Source: Desulfogranum mediterraneum DSM 13871 (GTDB taxonomy: Bacteria; Desulfobacterota; Desulfobulbia; Desulfobulbales; Desulfobulbaceae). From it: DNA of 64,000 nucleotides. The position numbers and the translations under genes were made by a program. Location of the stretch: contig NZ_AUCW01000007.1 of NCBI RefSeq assembly GCF_000429965.1, forward strand, positions 1 to 64,000. Direction: 5' to 3'. The notes beneath the pieces were generated by a model. That model was given only the letters and a program-made list of their open reading frames with translations. It did not search any database and was not told where the DNA came from. This document shows positions 56,167 to 64,000 of this stretch, piece after piece (positions within the stretch are counted from its first letter, which is position 1; each line of letters opens with the position of its first letter).

Positions 56167-57603
56167 TTATTGCGGGGTACCCCCGGGGGAGATTCCATGC
56201 CTCTGCACAAACTGGCTCAGGGCCTGACGGCTCATGCCGATCATCTTTGCCGCCAGACTGATACTCCCATCAGCCCTGGCCAAGGCCTCAACCACCAGAC
56301 TTCGCCGCACCTCTCTCATGGTCGGCAGGGCAGCGCCAAAGGAAAGGAGCGGAACAGCAGCCCCAGCCAGGGGCTCACCTCCGCCTGTGGCCCCCTTCTT
56401 CCCCTCGACCATGGCTGCAACCGTGTCAACCCCCAGGCAGGGGCCGACCTGCCTCGTCAGGGCCCCCTGCACCACAGCCTGCAGCTCCCTGATATTTCCT
56501 TCAAAAGGTACATTTTTCAGATAGAGATAGACCTGGGGAGAGATCCTTGGGACCTGCAGCCCCAGTTCTGCCGCCGCCTGGGCGGCAAAATGGTCCACCA
56601 GCAGCGGCAGGTCGTCGAAGCGCTCACGCAGGGGCGGAAGAGCGAGATGATGGGCATAGAGCCTGTAGTAGAGATCCTTCCTAAAGATCCCCTGGGCAAC
56701 GAGTTGATCAAGATCTCTGTTGGTGGCGGCGACGATCCGGGCATCACTCTGCAGGACCGTATCAGCACCCAGGGGAAGAAAGGTTTTTTCCTGAAGCAGA
56801 CGCAGCAGTTTCACTTGAGATTTTGGACTGAGATCTCCTATCTCATCGAGGAACAGGGTTCCCCCGGCCGCCATCTTTATCTGACCGGCCCGGTTGGCAT
56901 GTGCCCCGGAAAAAGCCCCCTTCACATGACCGAACAAGGTATCGGCAAAGACCTCGTCATCCACCCCGGCAACATTTACGGCCACAAACCTGCCTCTTCT
57001 CCCGCTGGCCCGATGGATCGCCTGGGCAACCAGCTCTTTGCCCACCCCTGTCTCGCCGTTGACCACCACCACCTGACTGCTGGGAGCAATGACCTCGATA
57101 TACCTGAACAGGGAGAGCATCGCCGGATTCTGGCTAATGATATCGCTGAACAGTTCTGGATGCTTGGGTCCGCCTTGCTGCTCCTTGTGCCGCAGGGCCT
57201 CATTTTCACGGCGGAGTTCCCGCAGTTCAAGGGCTCCATGGATTGCTGCCAGCAACCTGCCGGTCCCCAGGGGCTTGCTGACAAAATCATAGGCCCCCTT
57301 TCTCATGCAACGCACCACGATCTCGGTGGCGTCGCAGGCCGTGGCCATCACCACCGGCAGGGCGGGATATCGGCGGGCGATCTCCCCAAGCAGTTCCTCG
57401 CCGCCCAGGTGGGGCATGGAGATATCAAGCAGTACCAGGGAGGCACCACGCTGTTCAAGCTCTGTCAGGACATCCCGGCTGTCTCCAATGGAGACCAGGT
57501 TATTATAGCCGCCGATCTGCAGGGTTCGGTTGATGGCCTGGGCCACATCGGGATCATCGTCAACGATAAAGAGCGGTTCATCGGGTCGCAAGCTGCTGTT
57601 CAA
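56167..57603 (-). CDS. Sigma-54-dependent NtrC-type response regulator
   Basis: 478 residues from TTG 57603, which has GGGAGGATC upstream. Receiver domain (about 10-125, phosphoacceptor Asp60 in LVLLDISMP, Lys110 in FVSKPLG). AAA+ domain (about 150-385) with Walker A GETGVGKE (183-190), the sigma-54 contact loop as GAFSGA (229-234) rather than GAFTGA, and GGTLFLDEIG. Fis-type helix-turn-helix at the end (ISLAAKMIGMSRQALSQFVQ). As sequenced, its frame is continuous with the upstream kinase through a ten-G run; with one G fewer the kinase stop (TGA 57602-57600) overlaps this start. It should activate sigma-54 promoters; one candidate lies upstream of the divergent TonB receptor gene. Confidence 0.9.
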   Translation of the reverse strand: MNSSLRPDEPLFIVDDDPDVAQAINRTLQIGGYNNLVSIGDSRDVLTELEQRGASLVLLDISMPHLGGEELLGEIARRYPALPVVMATACDATEIVVRCMRKGAYDFVSKPLGTGRLLAAIHGALELRELRRENEALRHKEQQGGPKHPELFSDIISQNPAMLSLFRYIEVIAPSSQVVVVNGETGVGKELVAQAIHRASGRRGRFVAVNVAGVDDEVFADTLFGHVKGAFSGAHANRAGQIKMAAGGTLFLDEIGDLSPKSQVKLLRLLQEKTFLPLGADTVLQSDARIVAATNRDLDQLVAQGIFRKDLYYRLYAHHLALPPLRERFDDLPLLVDHFAAQAAAELGLQVPRISPQVYLYLKNVPFEGNIRELQAVVQGALTRQVGPCLGVDTVAAMVEGKKGATGGGEPLAGAAVPLLSFGAALPTMREVRRSLVVEALARADGSISLAAKMIGMSRQALSQFVQRHGISPGGTPQ

Positions 57604-59391
57604 ACCAGATCCTCCCTTGCCACCGGCAGAGAGATCCGGAACAGGGAGCCCCCCCCCCTGGCTGCTGCTGATATCAAGGTGAGCGTTCAGCTCCTGAATA
57701 ATGGTGTAGCTGACGGAAAGTCCCAGGCCGGTACCGTCTCCCACCTCCTTGGTCGTGAAAAAAGGTTCCAGGCAGCGTTGCCGGGTATCCTCATCCATCC
57801 CTATACCGTTATCCTCCACCTCAACCCGCACCACCTGGCTGGAGGTGTTCTCGTCCTTCTTAAAGGCCAAGGCCGCCAACTCAGCGGCTGTCAGCTCCTC
57901 GTGGGCGAGGAGAACGGTGACCTTTTTCTGAAAGCCCCTCTGCTCGAGCGCACGCGCCTCCACGGCATATCTGGCGTTGGTCAGAAAGTTCACCAGTACC
58001 TGCTCAAACTTCTGGGCATCGGCGAGAACCAGAGGAAGTCTCTCCGCGCAACTCACCTCAAGCTCAATACCATGGGTTCGAAACTGCTCCTCAAAGAAGA
58101 GAAGCACGTTTGCCAATGGCTCGGAGAGAGCAATCTTCGCCAAGCTGCCTGCAGGAAATCTGGAAAAACGACGCATATTATCAATAAGACGCGTTATCTT
58201 CTCAACCTGCTTTGTGATCTCGGTGAGGCTGTCGCTCAGCAGGGTATCGCTTGGAGGGGGCATATCGGCCGCCAGACAAGTCAGGCAGTTCTCTGTGTTC
58301 AGGTTAATAACCGAAAGCGGTTGATGAATCTCATGCCCTATCCCGGAGGCCATCTCTCCCAAGGCCGCGAGCCGGCCGGCATGGGCGATCTGCGCACGCT
58401 GGTTGTCGAGGGCAGCCTCCATCTTCCTGCGAAGGATGGCCGTGCCGATCATGGTTGCCGAGGTCTTCAAGGCATCGAGCTCCGGCTTGGCCCATCTCCT
58501 CTCGGACTGACAATCCTCAAAGCAGAGAAAACCCCAGCAATGCTCCCCGGCGTTGATCGGTATGCAGGCTATGGACTTGAGCTGAAGCTCCTGGAGCAGA
58601 CGGATTTCGGCCCGGGGAAAATCGACGACATTGCCGTGGATGAGCTCGCTCTTTTCAAAGGCAGTGAACCAGCGCTCAAGCTGGGACCTTGCATAGGAAA
58701 ATTCCGGAAGGATCGCTGCAGCCAGCGGGGCAGGCAGATGTTCAGCGCTCCAGCCAACCAGCTGCCTGGCCAGGGGCAGCCCATCGCCATCATGATGGTG
58801 GCGGAATATCTGGACCCTGCTGACGGCCATAACCACGCCCAGCCGGGCGACAAGCTCCTTGACGTAGGCCTTCCAGTCGCTACTCAGGAGCAGCCGCAGA
58901 GCCATCTCAGCCACCTCTGCAAGCACCAGGTCACGCCGCACCAGGGTCGCCTCCAGCTGGTTTCGCTTGCGGATGTCCTGTTCCAGTTTTTGCAGCAGTT
59001 GCCTGTTCTCTCGAACGAGCAGGTACTTCTCACCCGCCCTGTCAAGCAGCTGGAGCAGGTCGGCCTCGACCCAGGGCTTGAGGACAAACTGATAGATATT
59101 GCCCTTATTGATGGAGTCGATAATGTCTGAGACCTCGGTATAGGCCGTCAGGATAATCCGAACCACCTCCTCATTTCGCTGCTTGACGGCATGGAGGAGC
59201 TCGACACCGCTCATCCCGGGCATGCGCTGATCGGCAACGACTATGGCAAGATCATCGTGGTGGTCAAAGATCTCCAAGGCCTCTCTCCCGGAAAGCGCCG
59301 TAATCACATCAAAATTACGCCTGAAGGCGATCTGGAAGTTGGTTAGATTTACCACTTCGTCATCAACATACAACAGCTTTAGTTTGGTCAA
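57600..59391 (-). CDS. REC-GAF histidine kinase, end altered by a G10 tract
   Basis: Starts TTG 59391 behind GGAGAAG. Receiver domain (1-120, Asp54 in VVADQRMPG, Lys105), coiled linker, GAF domain (about 165-325), HisKA with His353 (GIGHEIHQPLSVI) and HATPase (N box near Asn472, DNGIG at 527, GTGLGLS at 553). The frame then meets ten G (57649-57658). Read through, it continues into the sigma-54 regulator as a 1074-residue fusion. With nine G the protein would end GGGSLFRISLPVAREDLV, the usual ATPase C-terminus, at the TGA overlapping the regulator start (about 596 residues). I annotate that form; the length given is one base off a codon multiple because of the tract. No membrane span: a cytoplasmic sensor. 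Confidence 0.85.
57649..57658 (-). repeat. G10 homopolymer at the kinase/regulator junction
   Basis: Ten consecutive G in coding sense, inside the last glycine-rich segment of the HATPase domain. Length 9 or 12 gives separate kinase and regulator; 10 fuses them; 11 stops soon after in a third frame. It is the longest coding homopolymer seen in the window. Confidence 0.95.
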
Positions 59392-59514
59392 CGCTCTTCT
59401 CCCAATCCTTGAGGCCACCTTGAGCCTGGCTTGAATCTTAGCACAACACCCACCTCCTGCTCGGTCTCTTTTCCAAGGGCTCGGCCAGCCCCTCCCCTGC
59501 AAACAGCGGACTCC

Positions 59515-59550
59515 ATGGCTGCCTCAATGGCTGACTCAACGGCTGACCAG
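59515..59550. repeat. Three 12-bp tandem repeats
   Basis: ATGGCTGCCTCA, ATGGCTGACTCA and ACGGCTGACCAG follow one another in the 168-base gap between the two histidine kinase genes. Confidence 0.75.
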
Positions 59551-59559
59551 GCCGACTGA

Positions 59560-61323
59560 CTACGCCTTCTTGAGCTGGCCTCTTGCCCGGGGACCCACCG
59601 GGAGGATGATCTCGAAGACCGTTCCTCTTCCCGGTTCACTCTCCACCTTGATATCTCCGCCATGCTGCCGGATGATGGTATAGGAGATGCCGAGCCCCAG
59701 GCCGGTTCCCTGGCCGATCTCCTTGGTGGTAAAAAAGGGATCAAAAATCTTCTGCAGGTCCTGCTCTGCTATGCCGCAGCCGCTATCTCTAAAGAAGAGG
59801 TGGACCTTTTCCTGGCGGCACTCGGTTCTGATCGACAAGCGCCCCTCCCCGCCCATGGCCTGGATGCCGTTGTTCATGATGTTGAGAAAGACCTGGCTCA
59901 TTCGCTCCGGCAGACAGGGAACCGGGGGCAGCACCCCATAGTCACGATCAACGGTTACCTTCTCCATGAGCTGCCGGTCAAGGAAGGGGATGGTGGAATC
60001 GATCACCGCGTGCAGATCCAGGGGCAGCGAGGCTTCCCTATTACTCCTGGAAAAGGTCCTGAGGTCATGGACGATACGGCTGGTCCTCCTGGCTCCTTCA
60101 TCTATGTTCGCCAGCAGCTGGTCAACCAGGGGAAAGAGCTCATCAAAAAAGAGTTCTTCTTTTACCGCCCTGAGCTGCGCCCTCTTCTCGGCCAGGGCAT
60201 CGCTGCAGACGGCCTGTTCCAGTTCAGCGTAGCAGCCCAGGATCCTCTTGATGTCCTCCACCAGCCGATGGAGCGAGGGCAGTGCGGCAGAGATAAAGTT
60301 AACCGTATTGTTGACTTCATGGGCAACCCCGGCCACCAGCTGGCCCATGGCGGCCAGCTTCTCCTGCTGGATAAGCTGCTCCTGGGTCTGCTGCAGCTCG
60401 CCCAGGGCCTGGCTCAGCTCCCTGTTGGTCTGTTCAAGCTTCTCCTGTTTGCCGGCCAGTTCCTGATTGGCCTGGCTCAGCTGCAGGGTCCGCAGGTGCA
60501 CCTTCTTTTCCAGGTTTTCATTCAGGAGAGCAATGGTTTGAAAGGAGTGTTCAAGATCAGTGACCATGCCCTCATAGGTCTCTGTCAGGACCCTGATATC
60601 GCTGGGCCTGCCCGGATCCGCTCTTCTCTTTCTGATGGTCGACAACAGCTCCTGAAGCGGTCGGCTCACCCTGGCGACAATGAAAAAGATGAGAAAAATG
60701 CCGACCCCTAAAAAGAGAACCACCGAAACCCCGGTCTGGATGAGGATATTGCGCACCCCGGCCTGGAGGATATCCTTGGAAAAACGCACAGCCACATAGC
60801 CGACGATCTCTCCCTGCCGACTGGTACCATTCTCCTCAAGGTACCACGATTCTCCCTCCAGGGAAGCACTGGCAAAGGAGACCTGGCCTCCGTAGATAAA
60901 GCTGTCCCCGGTTTCCCGGCCCAAGCGCGCACGCTTGTCATCTCCCTGCCCGGTCAGTTGCAGTTCTGCCGGGGTCGTGATCCTGCTCTCGGAGGGGGCG
61001 GCACCCTTCCTGGTTCTCTGGAGCAGCCGTCTCTGCTCCTTATTCCAGATCACCACCTCCTTGATGTGCTCCTGGAGCATCAGCCCTTCCACCGGGAGGG
61101 CCAGCTCCTCTTCACTCTCGGTAAAGACGGCAACGCGAATGGTATGGGCAAACATCCTCACCAGGCCGGCGCTCTGTGCCTGGACCAGGGAACGATAGGT
61201 CTTTTCCTGGATGTTGATCAGAATCAGATCAAAGATCGCGGCCATACAGATCATGGAGATAACCAGGGCCACGATAATCTTGGCCTGAAAGCTCTTGCGC
61301 AGGGCAACAAGACGACTAATCAC
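59560..61323 (-). CDS. Transmembrane sensor histidine kinase
   Basis: 587 residues. TM1 about 15-38, periplasmic sensor region (about 40-190), TM2 about 192-217, HAMP-like segment, long coiled coil (about 260-325), HisKA with His335 (VAGVAHEVNNTVNF), HATPase (NIMNNGIQAM, DSGCGI, GTGLGLGIS, ending SEPGRGTVFEIILP). GTG 61323 lies behind GAGGAAGAGG and overlaps the binding-protein stop. It can phosphorylate the downstream receiver proteins, forming a relay with the second kinase; that wiring is inferred from gene order. Confidence 0.93.
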   Translation of the reverse strand: MISRLVALRKSFQAKIIVALVISMICMAAIFDLILINIQEKTYRSLVQAQSAGLVRMFAHTIRVAVFTESEEELALPVEGLMLQEHIKEVVIWNKEQRRLLQRTRKGAAPSESRITTPAELQLTGQGDDKRARLGRETGDSFIYGGQVSFASASLEGESWYLEENGTSRQGEIVGYVAVRFSKDILQAGVRNILIQTGVSVVLFLGVGIFLIFFIVARVSRPLQELLSTIRKRRADPGRPSDIRVLTETYEGMVTDLEHSFQTIALLNENLEKKVHLRTLQLSQANQELAGKQEKLEQTNRELSQALGELQQTQEQLIQQEKLAAMGQLVAGVAHEVNNTVNFISAALPSLHRLVEDIKRILGCYAELEQAVCSDALAEKRAQLRAVKEELFFDELFPLVDQLLANIDEGARRTSRIVHDLRTFSRSNREASLPLDLHAVIDSTIPFLDRQLMEKVTVDRDYGVLPPVPCLPERMSQVFLNIMNNGIQAMGGEGRLSIRTECRQEKVHLFFRDSGCGIAEQDLQKIFDPFFTTKEIGQGTGLGLGISYTIIRQHGGDIKVESEPGRGTVFEIILPVGPRARGQLKKA

Positions 61324-62233
61324 GATCCTCTTCCTCGCTGACTATTGAGATGCCAAGCTTCTCGGCCATCCGCTGATTGACCAGTGTCTGCGCCTGCGGG
61401 GCGACAACAGCCCTATGGCCGGAGGCTTCTCCCCGGGACAACAGCTCCACGGCCAGGGTTGCTGCCTGCAGGGCGATGCCCTCCAGATCAAAGGTGATGG
61501 CAAGGGTGGCCCCCCGCCTGAGCAGCTTTGCAGAGAAGGTCAGGAGGGGAATCTTATTTTTGATGGAGAAGAGAAGATAACTCTCCATGGTTTTTCGGTT
61601 GGAGACCGTCAGGTCGGGCAACATCCAGAGCAGATCGACCTTGCCCTGGAGCGATTGGATCAGCTCAGGGACCTCACTGCTCCTGGCGGTGGAACGGGTG
61701 ATGAAGTGGAGATCAGGGGCTGCAGCCACCAGTTGCTCGACAAGGCCCGAGCTTCGCTCCGGATCGTAGACCAGACCGACCCTCCGGACCCCGGGCAGAG
61801 CGCGCCGCAAGGCTGCCAGCTGTACCCGGGGGGGAACCGCCAGGCCAACCCCGCTGACCGCGGCTCTCCCGCCGATCATCCCGGCGGGATCAGCGACCAG
61901 CAGATGAACGATGGGCAGCTCCGGGACAGTGAGGGCCGCCTGCAGGGCCCGGCTGCCGATGGCCAGGAGAAGATCGGGACGGCTCTGGGCCAGCTGGTCG
62001 GCAAGCCCTGGCCGGTCGGAACCGGAGAGGACGATTTCCCGGACCTGGTGGGGCTGGATGGCCGTTACCCCCTGGTCGGCAGGGACCAGCCTGGTGAGTT
62101 CCTGGGCAAAGAGTACCTGCAGCCGCTCGCTCAACCTGCTCCTGCTGCCCTTGACCACCACTATCTCATAGGCCATGACCAAGGGGGCCAGGCTGAAATA
62201 GGTGAGCAGGAGCAGCAAGAGGATCTTTTTCAT
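61316..62233 (-). CDS. ABC-type periplasmic substrate-binding protein
   Basis: 305 residues with a signal peptide (MKKILLLLLLTYFSLAPLVMA) and the ABC_sub_bind fold (RPDLLLAIGSRALQAAL, LPGVRRVGLVYDPERSSGLV, DLLWMLPDLTVSNRKTM). In this family (TrpX-like) members usually accompany permeases; here no permease or ATPase is present and the next genes are kinases, so the protein probably presents a ligand to the membrane kinase. A TTG start at 62407 would add 58 residues with a second hydrophobic segment and has no ribosome binding site. Confidence 0.88.
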   Translation of the reverse strand: MKKILLLLLLTYFSLAPLVMAYEIVVVKGSRSRLSERLQVLFAQELTRLVPADQGVTAIQPHQVREIVLSGSDRPGLADQLAQSRPDLLLAIGSRALQAALTVPELPIVHLLVADPAGMIGGRAAVSGVGLAVPPRVQLAALRRALPGVRRVGLVYDPERSSGLVEQLVAAAPDLHFITRSTARSSEVPELIQSLQGKVDLLWMLPDLTVSNRKTMESYLLFSIKNKIPLLTFSAKLLRRGATLAITFDLEGIALQAATLAVELLSRGEASGHRAVVAPQAQTLVNQRMAEKLGISIVSEEEDRD

Positions 62234-62407
62234 AGACGAGAGGTTCCGAGGTTCCCAGGGTTCTAAAAGATGCTGCCGGCGCAGCAACTCCGCTTGAGCT
62301 GCCCGGATCCCAGCCCCCTGATCAGACCGGAACCACCACCGGGAAGCAGCGATGGCCACCAAGACCACACCAGCAGACAGCAAACCCAATGCATAAAACT
62401 TGCCCAA

Positions 62408-62949
62408 AAAAATACAAACCCAGGGGGGTGGAGGAGGGCCGCAACTCCGCCTGAAAAACTGTCAGGGCCACAATCAGTTCACTTTTATCGATAAGCTCTT
62501 AAAAATCAAAGTATTTTCCTCGGGACTCCCTCCCTGGCAGAGAGCTTGATTCAGGGCTGGCCTCAAACCGGGAGCTGCTCAGGGGAAAACAGGCCAGCCC
62601 CCCTGGCCTGCCGATTTTCTTTGCAGCAGAGGAGCTTCAAGACTTTTGGCTCCATTTCTGCTATCCTGGCGAATCAGCCTGCTCTACTCCCTGCTCTACT
62701 CTCTGCTGCAGGCCCAGGAAAGGCAAAGATGTTCATCTCGGGCTCGATCTGCTATCCTGCGGAGAAGCGCCCCAGGGAACCGGGAGAAGGCTCTCTTAAG
62801 GATACCTAAGGATACTTAAGGATACCTTCAAACATGGGATTTTTCGTTCGGACTCAAGCCAGGCTCAAGCCAAGGGAAAAAAGGCTCAAGGCCTTTAGCC
62901 ACCCTCAGCCACCTTCAATCACCTTCAATCACAACCTGCCACTAAAACT
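62408..62949. other. Repeat-rich divergent regulatory region
   Basis: 540 bases between the sensor operon and the TonB receptor gene. Direct repeats: CTGCTATCCTG at 62658 and 62749; CTGCTCTACTC twice (62679-62702); a TAAGGATAC unit of ten bases three times (62796-62825); CTCAAGCCA twice (62853-62872); and four ten-base units at 62897-62936. No gene or recognised riboswitch. Confidence 0.65.
62647..62662 (+). promoter_or_regulatory. Candidate sigma-54 promoter for the TonB receptor gene
   Basis: TGGCTCCATTTCTGCT has GG and GC separated by exactly ten bases and matches the TGGCACG-N4-TTGCW consensus at most key positions. It points rightward, about 290 bases before ATG 62950. A weaker match (TGGCAGAGAGCTTGA) is at 62535-62549. 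Confidence 0.4.
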
Positions 62950-64000
62950 ATGAACAGACCCTTTCTGGCGATACCCCTGCTCCTGCTGACAAGCCTTCTT
63001 GCCTGCCAGCCGCTCCTGGCCGAGACCGCCGCGCCCCCGTCTTCCCAGGAAGAGGAGCTGCTGAGCATGTACTTTGAGGAGGAACAGCTGGTGGAGAGCA
63101 GCTCCCGTTCCCTCAAGCCGCTCAGCCAGGTTGCCGAGAACGTCACCGTGGTCACGGCCAAAGAGATCGAGCAAATGCGGGCCCATACCCTGGCAGAGGT
63201 GCTGAGCCGCCAGCCCGGGGTGTTTGTCACCTTCTGGGGACAGGATTTCCTGGGCACCGCCAGTGTCTCCCTGCAGGGCTCCCAGCGGCATCATGTGCTC
63301 CTCCTCCTGGACGGGGTCCGCCTCAACCATAACTCAAACGGCTTTGCCCTGACCAGCTTCATCCCCCTGGGGATCATCAAGCGCATCGAGATCATCAAGG
63401 GCGCCGCCTCCTCCACCTGGGGCTCGGCCCTGGGCGGGGTGATCAACATCATCACCAAGGATACGGGCAAGACCATCCGTCCCAGCGGAACCATCCATGC
63501 CAGTTACGGCGAGGCCGACAGTTACGAGCTTGCCGCCGATGCCGCCGGCCGGGTCAAGGCCCTGGGCTACTACCTCTACGCAGGCAGCATGGACTCCGAC
63601 GGCCTCCGCCTTGACCGCTACGCTAAACGGGACACCCTCTACGGCAAGGTCCAGCTCCAGCTGCCAGGCAGCTCCCAGCTGAGCGTGACCGGCGGCTACA
63701 GCGATCCCTCGTACAAGGGGCTCAACTGGAGTGATGCCTGGGATATCGAGGGCCTGGACCTCTATGAAGAGCTGGATCAGCAGGATAGCTGGGCCACCAT
63801 CTTCCTTGACACCAGGCTCGGCTCCAGGACCAGCCTCCATCTTGCGGCCCAGCACTTTCACAACAGCTTTACCATTAACCGTAAGACCCGGGGCAGCGGG
63901 AGCGGCGGAACCCGGGGCAGCCTCCTCTTTGGCGAGGAGTGGGAGGACAGCTCAACCAACCTCTCCGCCCGCCTGACCTGGGCCGGGACAGCGCTGACCG
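62950..64000 (+). CDS. TonB-dependent outer-membrane receptor (partial)
   Basis: The first 350 residues are present; the gene runs off the window end. Signal peptide (MNRPFLAIPLLLLTSLLA), plug domain with VTVVTAKEIEQMRAHTLAEV, LLDGVRLNHN, IIKRIEIIKGAASSTWGSA and GGVINIITKD, then the start of the beta barrel. Plug residues resemble BtuB/CirA-type receptors; the ligand (B12, siderophore, haem or other) is not clear. Divergent from the sensor operon, whose sigma-54 regulator may control it. Confidence 0.92.
   Translation, partial: MNRPFLAIPLLLLTSLLACQPLLAETAAPPSSQEEELLSMYFEEEQLVESSSRSLKPLSQVAENVTVVTAKEIEQMRAHTLAEVLSRQPGVFVTFWGQDFLGTASVSLQGSQRHHVLLLLDGVRLNHNSNGFALTSFIPLGIIKRIEIIKGAASSTWGSALGGVINIITKDTGKTIRPSGTIHASYGEADSYELAADAAGRVKALGYYLYAGSMDSDGLRLDRYAKRDTLYGKVQLQLPGSSQLSVTGGYSDPSYKGLNWSDAWDIEGLDLYEELDQQDSWATIFLDTRLGSRTSLHLAAQHFHNSFTINRKTRGSGSGGTRGSLLFGEEWEDSSTNLSARLTWAGTALT

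Noticed and set aside
55774-59130. Rightward open frame of 1118 codons
   Set aside because: It is antisense to the kinase and regulator, whose domain motifs are unmistakable; the rightward product is low complexity with no domain.
62408-62640. Cobalamin riboswitch before the TonB receptor gene
   Set aside because: Fragments such as CCGCAACT and GCCAC occur, but the full conserved core and spacing are absent.

Overview
The window looks like a chromosomal segment of a GC-rich, Gram-negative, sulfur-metabolising Desulfobacterota, most plausibly a Desulfobulbales relative. This is inferred from a DsrC gene with both conserved C-terminal cysteines, rubredoxin, a corrinoid methionine synthase, a siroheme-type dehydrogenase beside hemA, an outer-membrane system (TonB receptor, SurA- and PpiD-like chaperones) and abundant two-component and c-di-GMP proteins. 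No mobile element, CRISPR array or tRNA was seen.

Layout. 1-350: 3' end of 23S rRNA, 5S rRNA and a strong terminator. 0.6-14 kb: RluA-type pseudouridine synthase divergent from a B12-binding radical SAM protein; a membrane serine protease; rubredoxin and a methionine synthase split into two overlapping genes; a WYL regulator; a GlmU-like uridylyltransferase lacking most of its acetyltransferase half; an AICAR formyltransferase without a cyclohydrolase domain; a Gfo/Idh/MocA oxidoreductase. 14-20 kb: leftward tetrapyrrole operon (precorrin-2 dehydrogenase, CcsA-like protein, HemA, unknown), then a methyltransferase, UppP, two small secreted proteins and a flagellar-rod-like protein. 20-30 kb: surA-like, rodZ-like and recO genes, hsp20, a 1386-residue SNF2 helicase and ppiD. 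30-42 kb: dsrC, ligA and neighbours, galE with a diguanylate cyclase, cmoAB, a SLOG-like protein, an M23 peptidase and a bactofilin. 42-47 kb: leftward rpmH-rnpA-yidD-yidC-jag-mnmE cluster; rpmH is only 45 codons. 47-54.5 kb: a methyltransferase, trkA and trkH (convergent), mnmG, lgt and HU.

54.5-64 kb is a signalling region: two response regulators, then a leftward set made of a periplasmic binding protein, a membrane histidine kinase, a second REC-GAF histidine kinase and a sigma-54-type regulator, divergent from a TonB-dependent receptor cut off by the window end. The most notable observation is a run of ten G (minus strand, 57649-57658) exactly at the end of the second kinase's ATPase domain. 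As given, it fuses kinase and regulator into one open frame of about 1074 codons. With one G fewer, the kinase would end with a normal ATPase C-terminus and the regulator would start at an overlapping TTG with a good ribosome binding site. It may be a phase-variable switch, a translational frameshift site or a homopolymer error.
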